NCBI GenBank assembly: GCA_964488685.1 | Contig: CAZAVY010000074.1 | Span: 1 to 15,471, forward strand | DNA from: GCA-001735895 sp964488685 | GTDB taxonomy: Bacteria; Pseudomonadota; Gammaproteobacteria; GCA-001735895 | Direction: 5' to 3' | Length of the DNA: 15,471 nt | Shown here: piece by piece, positions 1 through 7,263 of the stretch | Numbering within the stretch: position 1 is the stretch's first letter | Layout: each line of letters opens with the position of its first letter | The notes under the pieces: model-generated | Told to the model about the DNA's origin: nothing | The model's input: only the letters and a program-made list of their open reading frames with translations | Database searches by the model: none | Translations under genes and position numbers: made by a program

Positions 1-285
1 GTCGTCGTCATGTAAAATGGCTTGTGCAAACCCATCATCAACCGTTTTTAGATACCCGTTCTCATCCAGGTCTAGCGTGGCGTCCTCGTAGGAGGATCCC
101 CAGGGTCTGAACCAGCCTGAAGATATTTTTGCAAGATCGTTAAACGGCATTCCGGTTAAATAGTAGTTAATACCTTCCAGGTTAATGCCGATGGCAGGCA
201 CGCAATCTTTACCTTGTGCAAAGCTGCTTGATGCATATAAAGTAATGGCGATCAGGAATGCTCGAAGTGGATTCGTCATAGCCAT
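1..285 (-). CDS. Exported protein of unknown function, N-terminal part only (truncated by window edge)
   Basis: An open frame of 95 codons starts at the ATG at 285 and continues past the left edge without a stop. The first ~24 residues (MAMTNPLRAFLIAITLYASS then SFAQG) form a plausible Sec signal peptide: one Arg, a hydrophobic core, and a small-residue cleavage site near S-F-A-Q. The mature start contains a Cys and the stretch GINLEGINYYLTGMPFND, followed by a Trp/Pro-rich segment (WFRPWGSSY) and LDLDENGY. This pattern resembles the start of some secreted glycan-active proteins, but I do not recognise a family and assign no function. No clear Shine-Dalgarno is seen, and a second ATG two codons downstream (279) is an alternative start. 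It is divergent from the glycosyltransferase at 533, with about 250 bases between them. Confidence 0.75.
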   Translation of the reverse strand, partial: MAMTNPLRAFLIAITLYASSSFAQGKDCVPAIGINLEGINYYLTGMPFNDLAKISSGWFRPWGSSYEDATLDLDENGYLKTVDDGFAQAILHDDD

Positions 286-454
286 GTTTTGAGTCTAATT
301 CTGAACATACGGATAGAAAAAATTTCAACAACCCGATGGTAAGCGAAACTTTCGTATAAAACTAATTGCAAAGCCGGATTTAAAGCGGAATCCTGGTAAT
401 TATTTCAGTTATTTGAACTGTGGCACATTTCTATACCGGGCCATGAATTTATAG

Positions 455-483
455 TCGACACAAAAGCAAAAACTCTTTATACC
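455..483 (+). promoter_or_regulatory. Candidate sigma-70 promoter for the glycosyltransferase operon
   Basis: TCGACA at 455-460 (one mismatch to TTGACA) is followed after 17 bases by TATACC at 478-483 (4 of 6 matches to TATAAT). Transcription would begin near 490, which would exclude the upstream TTG at 491 as a practical start codon and favours the ATG at 533 or 566. Visual match only. The rest of the divergent 286-532 interval shows nothing else I can support. Confidence 0.35.
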
Positions 484-532
484 GCTATATTTGAAATCAA
501 AATCAGCGACCAGGGGCTTTTGCAGGGTAAAC

Positions 533-1498
533 ATGACCCATCCAATCCACTCAGTAAAGAATACAATGGAAAATAATTCCACAGCAATTTCACCTAGAGT
601 AACCGCGGTAATTGTCAGCTATCAGTCAGAAGGCACGATTGCCGGTACCATGGACACCCTGCAGCGGGCAAATATGGCAGGGCTGGTAGAGTGCATCGTG
701 GTAGACAATAATAGCAACGACAACACGTTAAAGATATTAGACATCTATGCCTCCTGGGCAAAGGTGATTGCCCATTCAGATAATGTCGGTTTCGGGCGTG
801 GGTGCAATATCGGACTTGAAAAAGTAACAACAGAGTACGTGCTTTTTTTAAACCCCGACGCAGCGATAGATCCTGGTGCAATCACACAACTCGTTGACTT
901 CATGCATGAAAATCCAAACGCCGGTCTGATCGCGCCTGCCATCACCGAACCGGACGGCCTGGTACAAGGCGTGGGAAATTTGTCATCACCCCGGGTAATC
1001 TTGCTCAACGCAGCTCCCCTGATAAACGCACCACAACACCAACCGGTGTATCCGGGAGATGATCCATTTAGAACTGACTGGCTTTGCGGCGCTGTTTTGA
1101 TGGGTCGCACAAAGCTACTAAAGAAGCTAAACGGATTCGATCCAAGGTTTTTCCTGTATTACGAAGAAACCGACCTTTGTCGCCGAGTATTGGATACGGG
1201 GGCGGAAATATGGTCTGTTGGTACGGCGGTCGCACATCACACCGGTGCGGTCAGCACGGATACGCAGAACAATCAAAAATTTAAAGATTGTATTGCAGAA
1301 CACTTTTTTCAGAGTCGTTACTATTACCTGCAAAAACACCATGGGTATTTACTCGCGGCCCTTACTGAAATTGTAGAAATATTTTTACTGGGGATTACAA
1401 ATGTCATCTCGCTGGCTTTACTCAGGGGGGGGTCAGAATTATTTAAAGAGCGGATACGCGGACCCTTTCTGAAATCCACACCCACGGTAAAAAACTAA
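533..1498 (+). CDS. Family 2 glycosyltransferase, rhamnosyltransferase-like (WbbL type)
   Basis: This is a GT-A fold glycosyltransferase that should move a sugar from a nucleotide donor to a growing surface glycan at the cytoplasmic face of the inner membrane. From the chosen start, the N-terminal strand is VTAVIVSYQSEGTI (~23-36), then VVDNNSNDNT (~56-65), GFGRGCNIGLEK (~86-97), the DxD-region equivalent FLNPDAAIDPG (~105-115), and FDPRFFLYYEETDLCRR (~202-218), whose E-E-T-D is the usual catalytic base region. A hydrophobic C-terminal stretch (~273-297) may associate with the membrane. The frame is open from a TTG at 491. I chose ATG 533 because AGGG lies six bases upstream; ATG 566, preceded by AAAGA, is nearly as good. 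The stop directly abuts the next gene's ATG. A rhamnose donor is inferred from family resemblance and the nearby rml genes. Confidence 0.88.
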   Translation: MTHPIHSVKNTMENNSTAISPRVTAVIVSYQSEGTIAGTMDTLQRANMAGLVECIVVDNNSNDNTLKILDIYASWAKVIAHSDNVGFGRGCNIGLEKVTTEYVLFLNPDAAIDPGAITQLVDFMHENPNAGLIAPAITEPDGLVQGVGNLSSPRVILLNAAPLINAPQHQPVYPGDDPFRTDWLCGAVLMGRTKLLKKLNGFDPRFFLYYEETDLCRRVLDTGAEIWSVGTAVAHHTGAVSTDTQNNQKFKDCIAEHFFQSRYYYLQKHHGYLLAALTEIVEIFLLGITNVISLALLRGGSELFKERIRGPFLKSTPTVKN

Positions 1499-2572
1499 AT
1501 GCGTACTACCGTTGTCCCTGCATCCGAACTGGACCTTGATCACATTAAACAATGGCGTAGTATCCAGCTTGGTAATTCAACATTGTCAAGCCCCTATTTT
1601 TGTCCAGAGTTCACCCAGCTCACTGCTTCCGCGCGCAATGACGTATACGTCGGAATAATTGAGGAAAACGAGAAAATTATTGGGTTTTTCCCACACCAGA
1701 AACATTCAAACAAACGGGCCGGACCTGTCAGCGGTCCACTTTCAGATTATCATGGACTCATCATAGAATCGGATCGACGCATCGAAATCAAGGACTTGAT
1801 GAAACAGTGCGGTCTAGTAGAATGGGCATTTAATCATCTTCTCGCCTCACAATCGGAATTTGCAGATTTCCATGAGAACCTGGATATATCTTATGTGATC
1901 GATCTATCCGAAGGTGTTGATCAGTATATGCAAATCCAATCCAGTTCCGGTTCGAATCTTTTTAGTACGATTGCGCGCAAGCGCCGAAAGCTGGAGCGCG
2001 AAATAGGACCGATAAGGTTTGAGTCAGAGGTGACCAGTGCTGTGGTGCTGCAAAAGGTGCTGGAGTGGAAATCCCAGCAGTATCTTGGCGCAGACATAAC
2101 CGATATTTTTAGTTACCCATGGACCCGTGAGCTCGTTACCAGTATTCATAAAACCCAGTCTCAAAATTTCGCCGGAGTTCTGTCAGCGCTTTATGCCGGC
2201 AACGAGTTGATAGCGGGCCATATCGGGATGCGATCTCACCAGGTCTGGCACTGGTGGTTTCCATCGTATAGTCGTGGTTTTTCTAAATATTCACCCGGTT
2301 CAATTCTTTTGTTCGAGATGATTCAAAACACCCGGAACGGGACCATGAAATCAATAGACCTGGGCAAGGATTGGGACCGATACAAGGAGCAGTTTAGTAA
2401 TACCTCGGTAAAACTTGCTGAAGGTAGTGTTACCCTTTTCACGCGCAGCAAACGACTAGCTCAATTTGGGAATAACATTGCCAATTTCATACGAAGGACC
2501 CCATTGGTGGTTCCTGCCCGAATTCCTTCAAAACTACTCAGAAGATATCGCGCATGGAAGCGGTTTTCATGA
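1499..2572 (+). CDS. GNAT-fold acetyltransferase of the CelD/BcsL (Acetyltransf_6) group
   Basis: This 357-residue protein fits the CelD/BcsL family, named from cellulose biosynthesis loci and common in exopolysaccharide clusters. Such proteins have a degenerate N-terminal half and a GNAT acyltransferase domain in the C-terminal half. Visible marks are IARKRRKLEREIGPIRFE (~158-175), the helix EWKSQQYLGADI (~189-200), FAGVLSALYAGNELIAGHIG (~224-243) as the central GNAT strands, HWWFPSYSRGFSKYSPG (~251-267) as the likely acyl-CoA-binding turn, and IDLGKDWDRYKEQF (~286-299). No signal peptide or membrane span is seen, so it should act in the cytoplasm. Its ATG follows the glycosyltransferase stop with no gap, which indicates co-transcription and probable translational coupling. 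The acyl group and acceptor cannot be told from the sequence; transfer to a sugar precursor or lipid-linked glycan is an inference from context. Confidence 0.82.
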   Translation: MRTTVVPASELDLDHIKQWRSIQLGNSTLSSPYFCPEFTQLTASARNDVYVGIIEENEKIIGFFPHQKHSNKRAGPVSGPLSDYHGLIIESDRRIEIKDLMKQCGLVEWAFNHLLASQSEFADFHENLDISYVIDLSEGVDQYMQIQSSSGSNLFSTIARKRRKLEREIGPIRFESEVTSAVVLQKVLEWKSQQYLGADITDIFSYPWTRELVTSIHKTQSQNFAGVLSALYAGNELIAGHIGMRSHQVWHWWFPSYSRGFSKYSPGSILLFEMIQNTRNGTMKSIDLGKDWDRYKEQFSNTSVKLAEGSVTLFTRSKRLAQFGNNIANFIRRTPLVVPARIPSKLLRRYRAWKRFS

Positions 2573-2681
2573 AGTTCGGGTAACTTTTGCCCCTTTGGAA
2601 ATACATTGAATCGGATTTTCCCGAATATGGGCTTCCCGGAAAAAACAGTATTGTTAGAAATTAAATGGGATCATCTAATTT

Positions 2682-2697
2682 CACCCATTTGGGTGAT
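2682..2697 (+). other. Small perfect inverted repeat upstream of the small membrane protein gene
   Basis: TCACCC-ATTT-GGGTGA forms a 6-bp stem with a 4-base loop between the acetyltransferase and the gene at 2763. Flanking AATT and AAATT could extend it across a two-base bulge. No T-run follows, so it is not a standard terminator. It could be a weak attenuator, an mRNA stabilising stem or an operator. Confidence 0.35.
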
Positions 2698-2762
2698 GAA
2701 ATTTACCATCACTTGTAGTAGCGTATTCTCCCTTGAAATCAGGCAATTAAAGGGATTTTCTA

Positions 2763-3077
2763 ATGTATTGCTACAAAAGCGTAGTAACCCTGCTGATATA
2801 TTTACTGTTCACATCGATGGCAATCGCCTCTGACCAGGTACTGCTGTCAGTAAACTACTGTGTAGATACAGAACTTAGCCAATTGGAAACGGTCAACTGT
2901 CAGACAGAGGTAGCTCTTGTTATCGCGGTTTCGCCACAAATAGATCAATCTACTGAACTGGTAAACGATCCGTTAGAGTCTCCCGATCTGAGCAATTCCC
3001 CGGTTTCTTCAATTGTCTGGTTTTTAGTGGCAGCTTTGGTCGTATATGTAGGTACGGCCCGGGGAAGAAATTTCTAG
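2763..3077 (+). CDS. Small exported protein with C-terminal membrane anchor, function unknown
   Basis: I do not recognise this 104-residue protein. It begins with a convincing signal peptide (Lys5, hydrophobic core VVTLLIYLLFTSMA, small residues A-I-A-S before D-Q). The short acidic middle carries two Cys (VNYC and VNCQT, ~30-45) that could form a disulphide. It ends with a single hydrophobic helix (SSIVWFLVAALVVYVG, ~81-97) followed by basic residues in ARGRNF. Signal peptide, helix, then Arg at the extreme C-terminus is the general layout of sorting-tail proteins (PEP-CTERM-like), but no PEP or other named motif is present, so a plain C-terminal anchor is equally likely. An AGGG at 2751-2754, eight bases before the ATG, supports the start. 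It lies 190 bases after the acetyltransferase on the same strand and converges with rmlD. Confidence 0.6.
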   Translation: MYCYKSVVTLLIYLLFTSMAIASDQVLLSVNYCVDTELSQLETVNCQTEVALVIAVSPQIDQSTELVNDPLESPDLSNSPVSSIVWFLVAALVVYVGTARGRNF

Positions 3078-3129
3078 CACTCGGGTTCGGCAAGCTTGCT
3101 ATAGAAAAATAATTATCATGTTTTTTTTA

Positions 3130-3148
3130 CCGTGTTTTATTAAACCGG
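3130..3148. terminator. Possible weak bidirectional terminator region between convergent genes
   Basis: The 97-base interval between the small membrane protein (ends 3077) and rmlD (ends 3175) holds a T8 run at 3121-3128. Beside it is an imperfect hairpin: CCG at 3130-3132 pairs with CGG at 3146-3148, and GTTT at 3134-3137 with AAAC at 3142-3145, with one bulged base. A second short stem is TAGCA (3075-3079) with TGCTA (3097-3101), enclosing GCAAGCTTGC. Neither hairpin is directly followed by a T-run in its reading direction, so termination here is only suggested. Confidence 0.3.
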
Positions 3149-3174
3149 ATTAGATGGATCGCCAATATTAGCGA

Positions 3175-4059
3175 CTACTGGTCAAACCCTATTTCGTCAA
3201 TTACAAACTTCAATTCCTGCTCCCAAAGCGGGATTTGCATTTGCAGAATTTCCAGCAATTTTGCACAATCCAGCTCGGAATTGGCAGGGCGTTGCGCGGT
3301 TGTCGGGAATTCGACCGATGTTATCGAATTTAAACTAGTCGGCGATTGTTCTCCCAGCAAAGAAACCATACTAAATATTTTTTTGGCAAATCCATACCAG
3401 GTCGTACCTGGCTGGTTGCAGAAGTGATAGGTATCCCATTTTACAGCCTCATCCCTGATGTACCTTTCTGCAAACCGATATAGCACATTGGCGATACTAC
3501 GGGCAGAGGTTGGACAGCCATACTGATCGTCCACGACAGCGATTTCAGATCGCTCACCGCCCAGGCGTAGCATGGTTTTCACAAAATTATTGCCTGTCGC
3601 CGAGAATACCCAGCTAGTGCGTAATATGATATGTTCGTCCAATACCTCTCGAAGAGCGGTTTCCCCGGCTTCTTTGCTTTTTCCATAGATTCCAAGTGGA
3701 GCAATCGGATCGTCCTCCACATAGGCACCATTCTTGGTGCCATCGAATACGTAATCTGTAGATATATGCATCAGTGGTATTGCGAAAGATTTACATGATT
3801 GCGCAAGATTTCGGACGCCATCGCAATTAATTGCATAGGCTCGCTCGGTTTCCTCCTCTGCTTTGTCCACATTAGTATAGGCGGCGGCATTGATAACGAT
3901 ATCCGGCTGAAACTCCCGCATCGCATTCTGCACCTGATCCCGATTGGTTATATCCAGCGCTTGTCGATTGAATCCGATAACTTCATAGGGGCTGGATAGC
4001 TGGCAAAGTTCCCTGCCTACCTGACCATCCGCCCCGGTTACCAGTATCTTTTCCAGCAT
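3175..4059 (-). CDS. rmlD: dTDP-4-dehydrorhamnose reductase
   Basis: RmlD catalyses the last step of dTDP-L-rhamnose synthesis, the NAD(P)H-dependent reduction of dTDP-6-deoxy-L-lyxo-4-hexulose. The 294-residue length is normal for the family. The N-terminal nucleotide-binding loop reads TGADGQVGREL (~8-18), VINAAAYTNVDKAEEE (~55-70) is the family signature, STDYVFDG (~100-107) holds the catalytic Thr, and Tyr125 with Lys129 in YGKSK forms the YxxxK pair of extended short-chain dehydrogenases. It is the last gene of the rmlBACD set; its ATG at 4059 follows the rmlC stop (4062-4060) with no gap, so translation is probably coupled. It ends with TAG, facing the convergent small membrane protein gene. 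Confidence 0.96.
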   Translation of the reverse strand: MLEKILVTGADGQVGRELCQLSSPYEVIGFNRQALDITNRDQVQNAMREFQPDIVINAAAYTNVDKAEEETERAYAINCDGVRNLAQSCKSFAIPLMHISTDYVFDGTKNGAYVEDDPIAPLGIYGKSKEAGETALREVLDEHIILRTSWVFSATGNNFVKTMLRLGGERSEIAVVDDQYGCPTSARSIANVLYRFAERYIRDEAVKWDTYHFCNQPGTTWYGFAKKIFSMVSLLGEQSPTSLNSITSVEFPTTAQRPANSELDCAKLLEILQMQIPLWEQELKFVIDEIGFDQ

Positions 4060-4608
4060 TTACGAAAAATGCTCAGCCAGTACAAAACTTGAACCACTAC
4101 TGTCTTTCTCCGAGAGGCTTACCTCCATCCCATCGAGCGGCCAGTTAATTGCGAGGTGCGAATCGTCCCAAAGTATGGTTCTTTCATTTTCAGGCGAATA
4201 AAAATCGGTTGCCTTGTATAGAATTTCAGCTTCATCCGAGAGCACCAAGAAACCATGTGCAAAACCCTCGGGGACCCACAGTTGCCTAAAGTTATCGGAC
4301 GAAAGCACGACACCAACCCATTGCCCGAAATGAGACGAAGACTTACGTACATCTACTGCGACATCAAAAATTTGACCCTGAATAACACGAAGCAACTTTC
4401 CCTGGGTATGCTGTATTTGATAATGCAGCCCGCGTAAAACGCCACGCCGAGATTTCGAATGATTGTCCTGGACAAATTCAATCTTCTGCTCCAGCGCCTG
4501 GTTTAGCCGCATCTGATTGTAACTTTCCAGAAAGAAACCCCGATCATCGTGATACAATTTTGGTTCAAGAATTTTTACATCCGGGATTGAAGTATCGATA
4601 GCGTTCAC
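4060..4608 (-). CDS. rmlC: dTDP-4-dehydrorhamnose 3,5-epimerase
   Basis: RmlC epimerises dTDP-4-keto-6-deoxyglucose at C3 and C5, the third step of dTDP-L-rhamnose synthesis. The 182-residue length and cupin fold are typical. Visible family motifs are YHDDRGFFLESYN (~19-31), VQDNHSKSRRGVLRGLHYQ (~46-64) with catalytic His62, WVPEGFAHGFLVLSD (~111-125), and YKATDFYSPENE (~131-142) with the conserved Tyr137. The start codon is GTG at 4608-4606 and shares its first G with the last base of the rmlA stop (TAGTG, 1-base overlap). An ATG start is not available at this position, so GTG is well supported by the 1-base stop/start overlap and the full-length family N-terminus. Confidence 0.95.
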   Translation of the reverse strand: MNAIDTSIPDVKILEPKLYHDDRGFFLESYNQMRLNQALEQKIEFVQDNHSKSRRGVLRGLHYQIQHTQGKLLRVIQGQIFDVAVDVRKSSSHFGQWVGVVLSSDNFRQLWVPEGFAHGFLVLSDEAEILYKATDFYSPENERTILWDDSHLAINWPLDGMEVSLSEKDSSGSSFVLAEHFS

Positions 4609-5483
4609 TAAAAAATTTTCTCATGCGCTATTTGTAATAGATACTCTCCGTAACCGCTTTTTTGGAGCGGCCCAGCCAGATCTTTTAATTGATCGGTACT
4701 GATCAACCCACGCCGCCAGGCAATTTCTTCGGGGCAAGCAATCTTCAGCCCCTGCCTCTTTTCAAGGGTTTGGATAAAGCTAGACGCATCAAGCAGGGAT
4801 TCGTGAGTTCCGGTATCAAGCCAGGCAGTGCCCCTACCCATGTTGATGACGTTGAGTACGCCTTGCTCCAGGTAATGTTTATTAATATCGGTTATCTCCA
4901 ACTCCCCTCGAGCCGAGGGCTCGATCGACCTGGCTATATCGACAATGTTCTTGTCATAGAAATAAAGCCCGGTCACCGCGTAACGCGACTTGGGGTTTTC
5001 AGGCTTTTCTTCGAGGCTGATCGCATTCCCGTCATTGTCAAATTCGATTACGCCATAGCGTTCAGGATCAGTCACCGGATAGGCAAATATTGTCGCGCCT
5101 TCAGCATTTCTGGAACCTTGTTGCAATAATTTTGCAAGATCATGACCGAAGAATATATTATCCCCCAATACCAACGCACAAGCGTCGCCATTGATAAATT
5201 TCTCACCGATCAAAAAAGCCTGTGCCAGCCCATCAGGACTCTGTTGCACCTCGTAGCAAATCTTAATCCCCCATTGACTGCCATTTCCAAGTAGCTGTTC
5301 GAAACGGGGAGTATCTTGTGGTGTCGATATCAAAAGGAACTCAGTAATTTCCGCAAGCATTAAAGTGCTCAACGGGTAATACACCATCGGTTTGTCATAT
5401 ATTGGAATCAACTGTTTCGAGATGCAAAGAGTAATCGGATGCAATCGCGTACCAGACCCTCCAGCCAGGATAATTCCTTTCAC
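4608..5483 (-). CDS. rmlA: Glucose-1-phosphate thymidylyltransferase
   Basis: RmlA makes dTDP-glucose from dTTP and glucose 1-phosphate, the entry step to dTDP-L-rhamnose and often feedback-inhibited by that product. The 291-residue protein is full length for the family. It shows the nucleotidyltransferase signature GIILAGGSGTRLHPIT (~3-18), the substrate-binding SKQLIPIYDKPMVYYPLS (~22-39), QQSPDGLAQAF (~80-90) and metal-binding Asp108 in LGDNIFFG. GLYFYDKNIVDIA and RGELEITDIN follow in the expected order. The start is GTG at 5483-5481, one base after the rmlB stop, preceded by a clear AGGAGA ribosome binding site inside the end of rmlB. The sugar nucleotide pool feeds rmlB, rmlC and rmlD on the same transcript. 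Confidence 0.97.
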   Translation of the reverse strand: MKGIILAGGSGTRLHPITLCISKQLIPIYDKPMVYYPLSTLMLAEITEFLLISTPQDTPRFEQLLGNGSQWGIKICYEVQQSPDGLAQAFLIGEKFINGDACALVLGDNIFFGHDLAKLLQQGSRNAEGATIFAYPVTDPERYGVIEFDNDGNAISLEEKPENPKSRYAVTGLYFYDKNIVDIARSIEPSARGELEITDINKHYLEQGVLNVINMGRGTAWLDTGTHESLLDASSFIQTLEKRQGLKIACPEEIAWRRGLISTDQLKDLAGPLQKSGYGEYLLQIAHEKIF

Positions 5484-5484
5484 T

Positions 5485-6549
5485 TCATTCTCCTGACACC
5501 AACCCTAAGCGCTGGCCCAGGTAGCTACCTTCTGCCAGCTGGTAACACCAGTTCTTGTTATTCAAATACCACTCTATCGTTTTCGCAAGACCGGTTTCAA
5601 AAGATTCTTGCGGAATCCATCCCAGGGTGTTTTGAATTTTACTGGCATCAATAGCATAGCGTTGATCGTGACCGGGTCGATCGGTGACAAAACTAATCAG
5701 GTCTTCAAACTTTGATACGCCTTTCGGATACCTGTCTACAATTTCATCGAGCAGCTGACAAATTGTTACTACCACATCAATGTTTCTCTTTTCGTTGTGT
5801 CCACCGATGTTGTAGGTATCACCTAACTTACCCTGCTCCATCACCAGGCAAAGCGCTCGCGCATGATCGTCAACATAAAGCCAATCGCGAACTTGCTCCC
5901 CTTTTCCATAAATCGGTAACGATTTACCTTCAAGCGCATTTAGAATTACCAGGGGAATGAGTTTCTCCGGGAATTGATATGGACCGTAATTATTCGAACA
6001 ATTTGTGACGATTATCGGCATGCCATAAGTTTCGTGCCAGGCGCGCACCAGATGATCGGAAGCAGCCTTGCTCGCCGAGTAGGGAGAGCTTGGTTTATAT
6101 GCGCTTTGCTCGTGAAACAGATCCGTCGACCCTAGCGAACCGAATACTTCGTCAGTCGAAACGTGGTGGAAGCGAAACCCAAAATTATCTTTCAGCTGCT
6201 CCCAATAGTTGCGCCCGGCTTCCAGTAGTATGCTGGTACCGACAATATTGGTGTTGATAAAATCGGACGGCCCGGTAATTGATCGATCAACATGTGATTC
6301 GGCTGCCAAATGCATAATCGCATTGGGTTTGTATTGATCAAATAGAGCCCCGACAGCCGCAGGATCGCAAATATCGCCATTTACAAACCGATACCGAGGA
6401 TTATCTGATACTGACTTAAGTGATTCGAGATTGCCCGCATAAGTAAGCTTGTCATAATTCACGACGCGATAGTCGCTATTGTTAATGAGGTGGCGGACTA
6501 CGGCTGAACCAATAAAGCCTGCTCCACCTGTAACAATAATTGTTTTCAA
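5485..6549 (-). CDS. rmlB: dTDP-glucose 4,6-dehydratase
   Basis: RmlB converts dTDP-glucose to dTDP-4-keto-6-deoxyglucose using bound NAD+. The 354-residue protein has the Rossmann loop TGGAGFIGSAVV (~7-18), the AAESHVDRSI signature (~82-91), the catalytic STDEVFG triad (Thr132, Asp133, Glu134), YSASKAASDH with Tyr157 and Lys161, and NCSNNYGPYQFPEKLIP (~183-199). The start is a TTG at 6549-6547, preceded by AAAGGTG at suitable spacing. No ATG or GTG gives the family N-terminus, so TTG is the probable start. The gene follows the VTC-domain gene after 21 bases and is the first of the rmlB-rmlA-rmlC-rmlD order, which differs from the rmlBDAC order of E. coli. Confidence 0.97.
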   Translation of the reverse strand: MKTIIVTGGAGFIGSAVVRHLINNSDYRVVNYDKLTYAGNLESLKSVSDNPRYRFVNGDICDPAAVGALFDQYKPNAIMHLAAESHVDRSITGPSDFINTNIVGTSILLEAGRNYWEQLKDNFGFRFHHVSTDEVFGSLGSTDLFHEQSAYKPSSPYSASKAASDHLVRAWHETYGMPIIVTNCSNNYGPYQFPEKLIPLVILNALEGKSLPIYGKGEQVRDWLYVDDHARALCLVMEQGKLGDTYNIGGHNEKRNIDVVVTICQLLDEIVDRYPKGVSKFEDLISFVTDRPGHDQRYAIDASKIQNTLGWIPQESFETGLAKTIEWYLNNKNWCYQLAEGSYLGQRLGLVSGE

Positions 6550-6570
6550 CCCGGCACCTTTATTCTGTTG

Positions 6571-7263
6571 TCAGTTTCCGCTAATAGCACGCATGCCATT
6601 TATATACTTCGAATGCCTGCTTACGCGAAGCGGAATGCCTTGAATAATGTCTACTGCCAAATCACGATCAGGTCGACCAAATTTTATTTCAACAACCAAA
6701 GAGCGCGGCAAATTTGCCGCCCGATTGTAGTTGGGTACGGATTTCATCCGTTGATCCCACACCGACTGTCTCGTGTCCACGGTGATCCTCACCTTTTCAT
6801 CGGCGGAAACAAAATATTTTCGATGATAACGGTTGATCAATACTGGAACCGGATGGTAATCCAGCCAAATTCTTCCGGCCAATGGAACCTGTTGTTTCAG
6901 GGATCTTCGGATATCAAGCCAGTCATCGTTTGGCCCGGCTTCGAATTGCGGGCATGCAAACCGCAGCTTCCAGCCGAAATAATTACGCTTGCATTTGACT
7001 TCAAGTGTTCCAGCCGATGGTTCGATTGATTGCCCGTACCAGCGGTACCGGAGCTTTATACGTGAACTTGCTCCCGACAGATTTTGCACATATCCATCGG
7101 TCCCATAGGTATCAAAATACACATTATTAACGTCCCGATCGGGATAAGGGCGTTTGAATCCCGCCGAATGAAAATTCAACCAGTGCAACAGGTCCTGCTG
7201 GTGAACTTCGTAAGAAGCAAATTTGATTTCCAGGCGGGCATCGTCCGGGATCAGAGCTTTCAT
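6571..7263 (-). CDS. VTC-domain (polyphosphate polymerase fold) protein
   Basis: The 230-residue protein matches the VTC domain, the catalytic tunnel domain known from the yeast vacuolar transporter chaperone that builds polyphosphate from ATP. The basic tunnel pattern is intact: RLEIKF (Arg10, Glu12, Lys14), NNVYFDTY (~46-53), RIKLRYRWYG (Arg68, Lys70, Arg72, Arg74), LEVKCKRN (Glu88, Lys90), INRYHRKYF (Arg145, Arg148), VRITVDTR (~158-165), VVEIKFG (Glu192, Lys194) and HSKYINGM (Ser218, Lys219). No SPX domain, signal peptide or membrane span is present, so it should be cytoplasmic and would need the membrane partner upstream. Its ATG overlaps the CotH stop by one base. Bacterial members have mostly not been characterised; whether it makes polyphosphate or another phosphate transfer product cannot be told here. 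Confidence 0.88.
   Translation of the reverse strand: MKALIPDDARLEIKFASYEVHQQDLLHWLNFHSAGFKRPYPDRDVNNVYFDTYGTDGYVQNLSGASSRIKLRYRWYGQSIEPSAGTLEVKCKRNYFGWKLRFACPQFEAGPNDDWLDIRRSLKQQVPLAGRIWLDYHPVPVLINRYHRKYFVSADEKVRITVDTRQSVWDQRMKSVPNYNRAANLPRSLVVEIKFGRPDRDLAVDIIQGIPLRVSRHSKYINGMRAISGN

Noticed and set aside
491..532. TTG start at 491 for the glycosyltransferase
   Set aside because: It adds residues before the family N-terminus, has no ribosome binding site and would lie at the predicted transcription start. ATG 533 or 566 is better.
2606..2833. A 75-codon plus-strand frame starting at TTG before the small membrane protein
   Set aside because: No ribosome binding site and no recognisable features. 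It overlaps the better-supported gene at 2763, which has a signal peptide and AGGG at good spacing.
4689..5129. A 146-codon plus-strand frame antisense to rmlA
   Set aside because: It is the shadow of a full-length, motif-complete rmlA; it has no signal, domain or ribosome binding site of its own.
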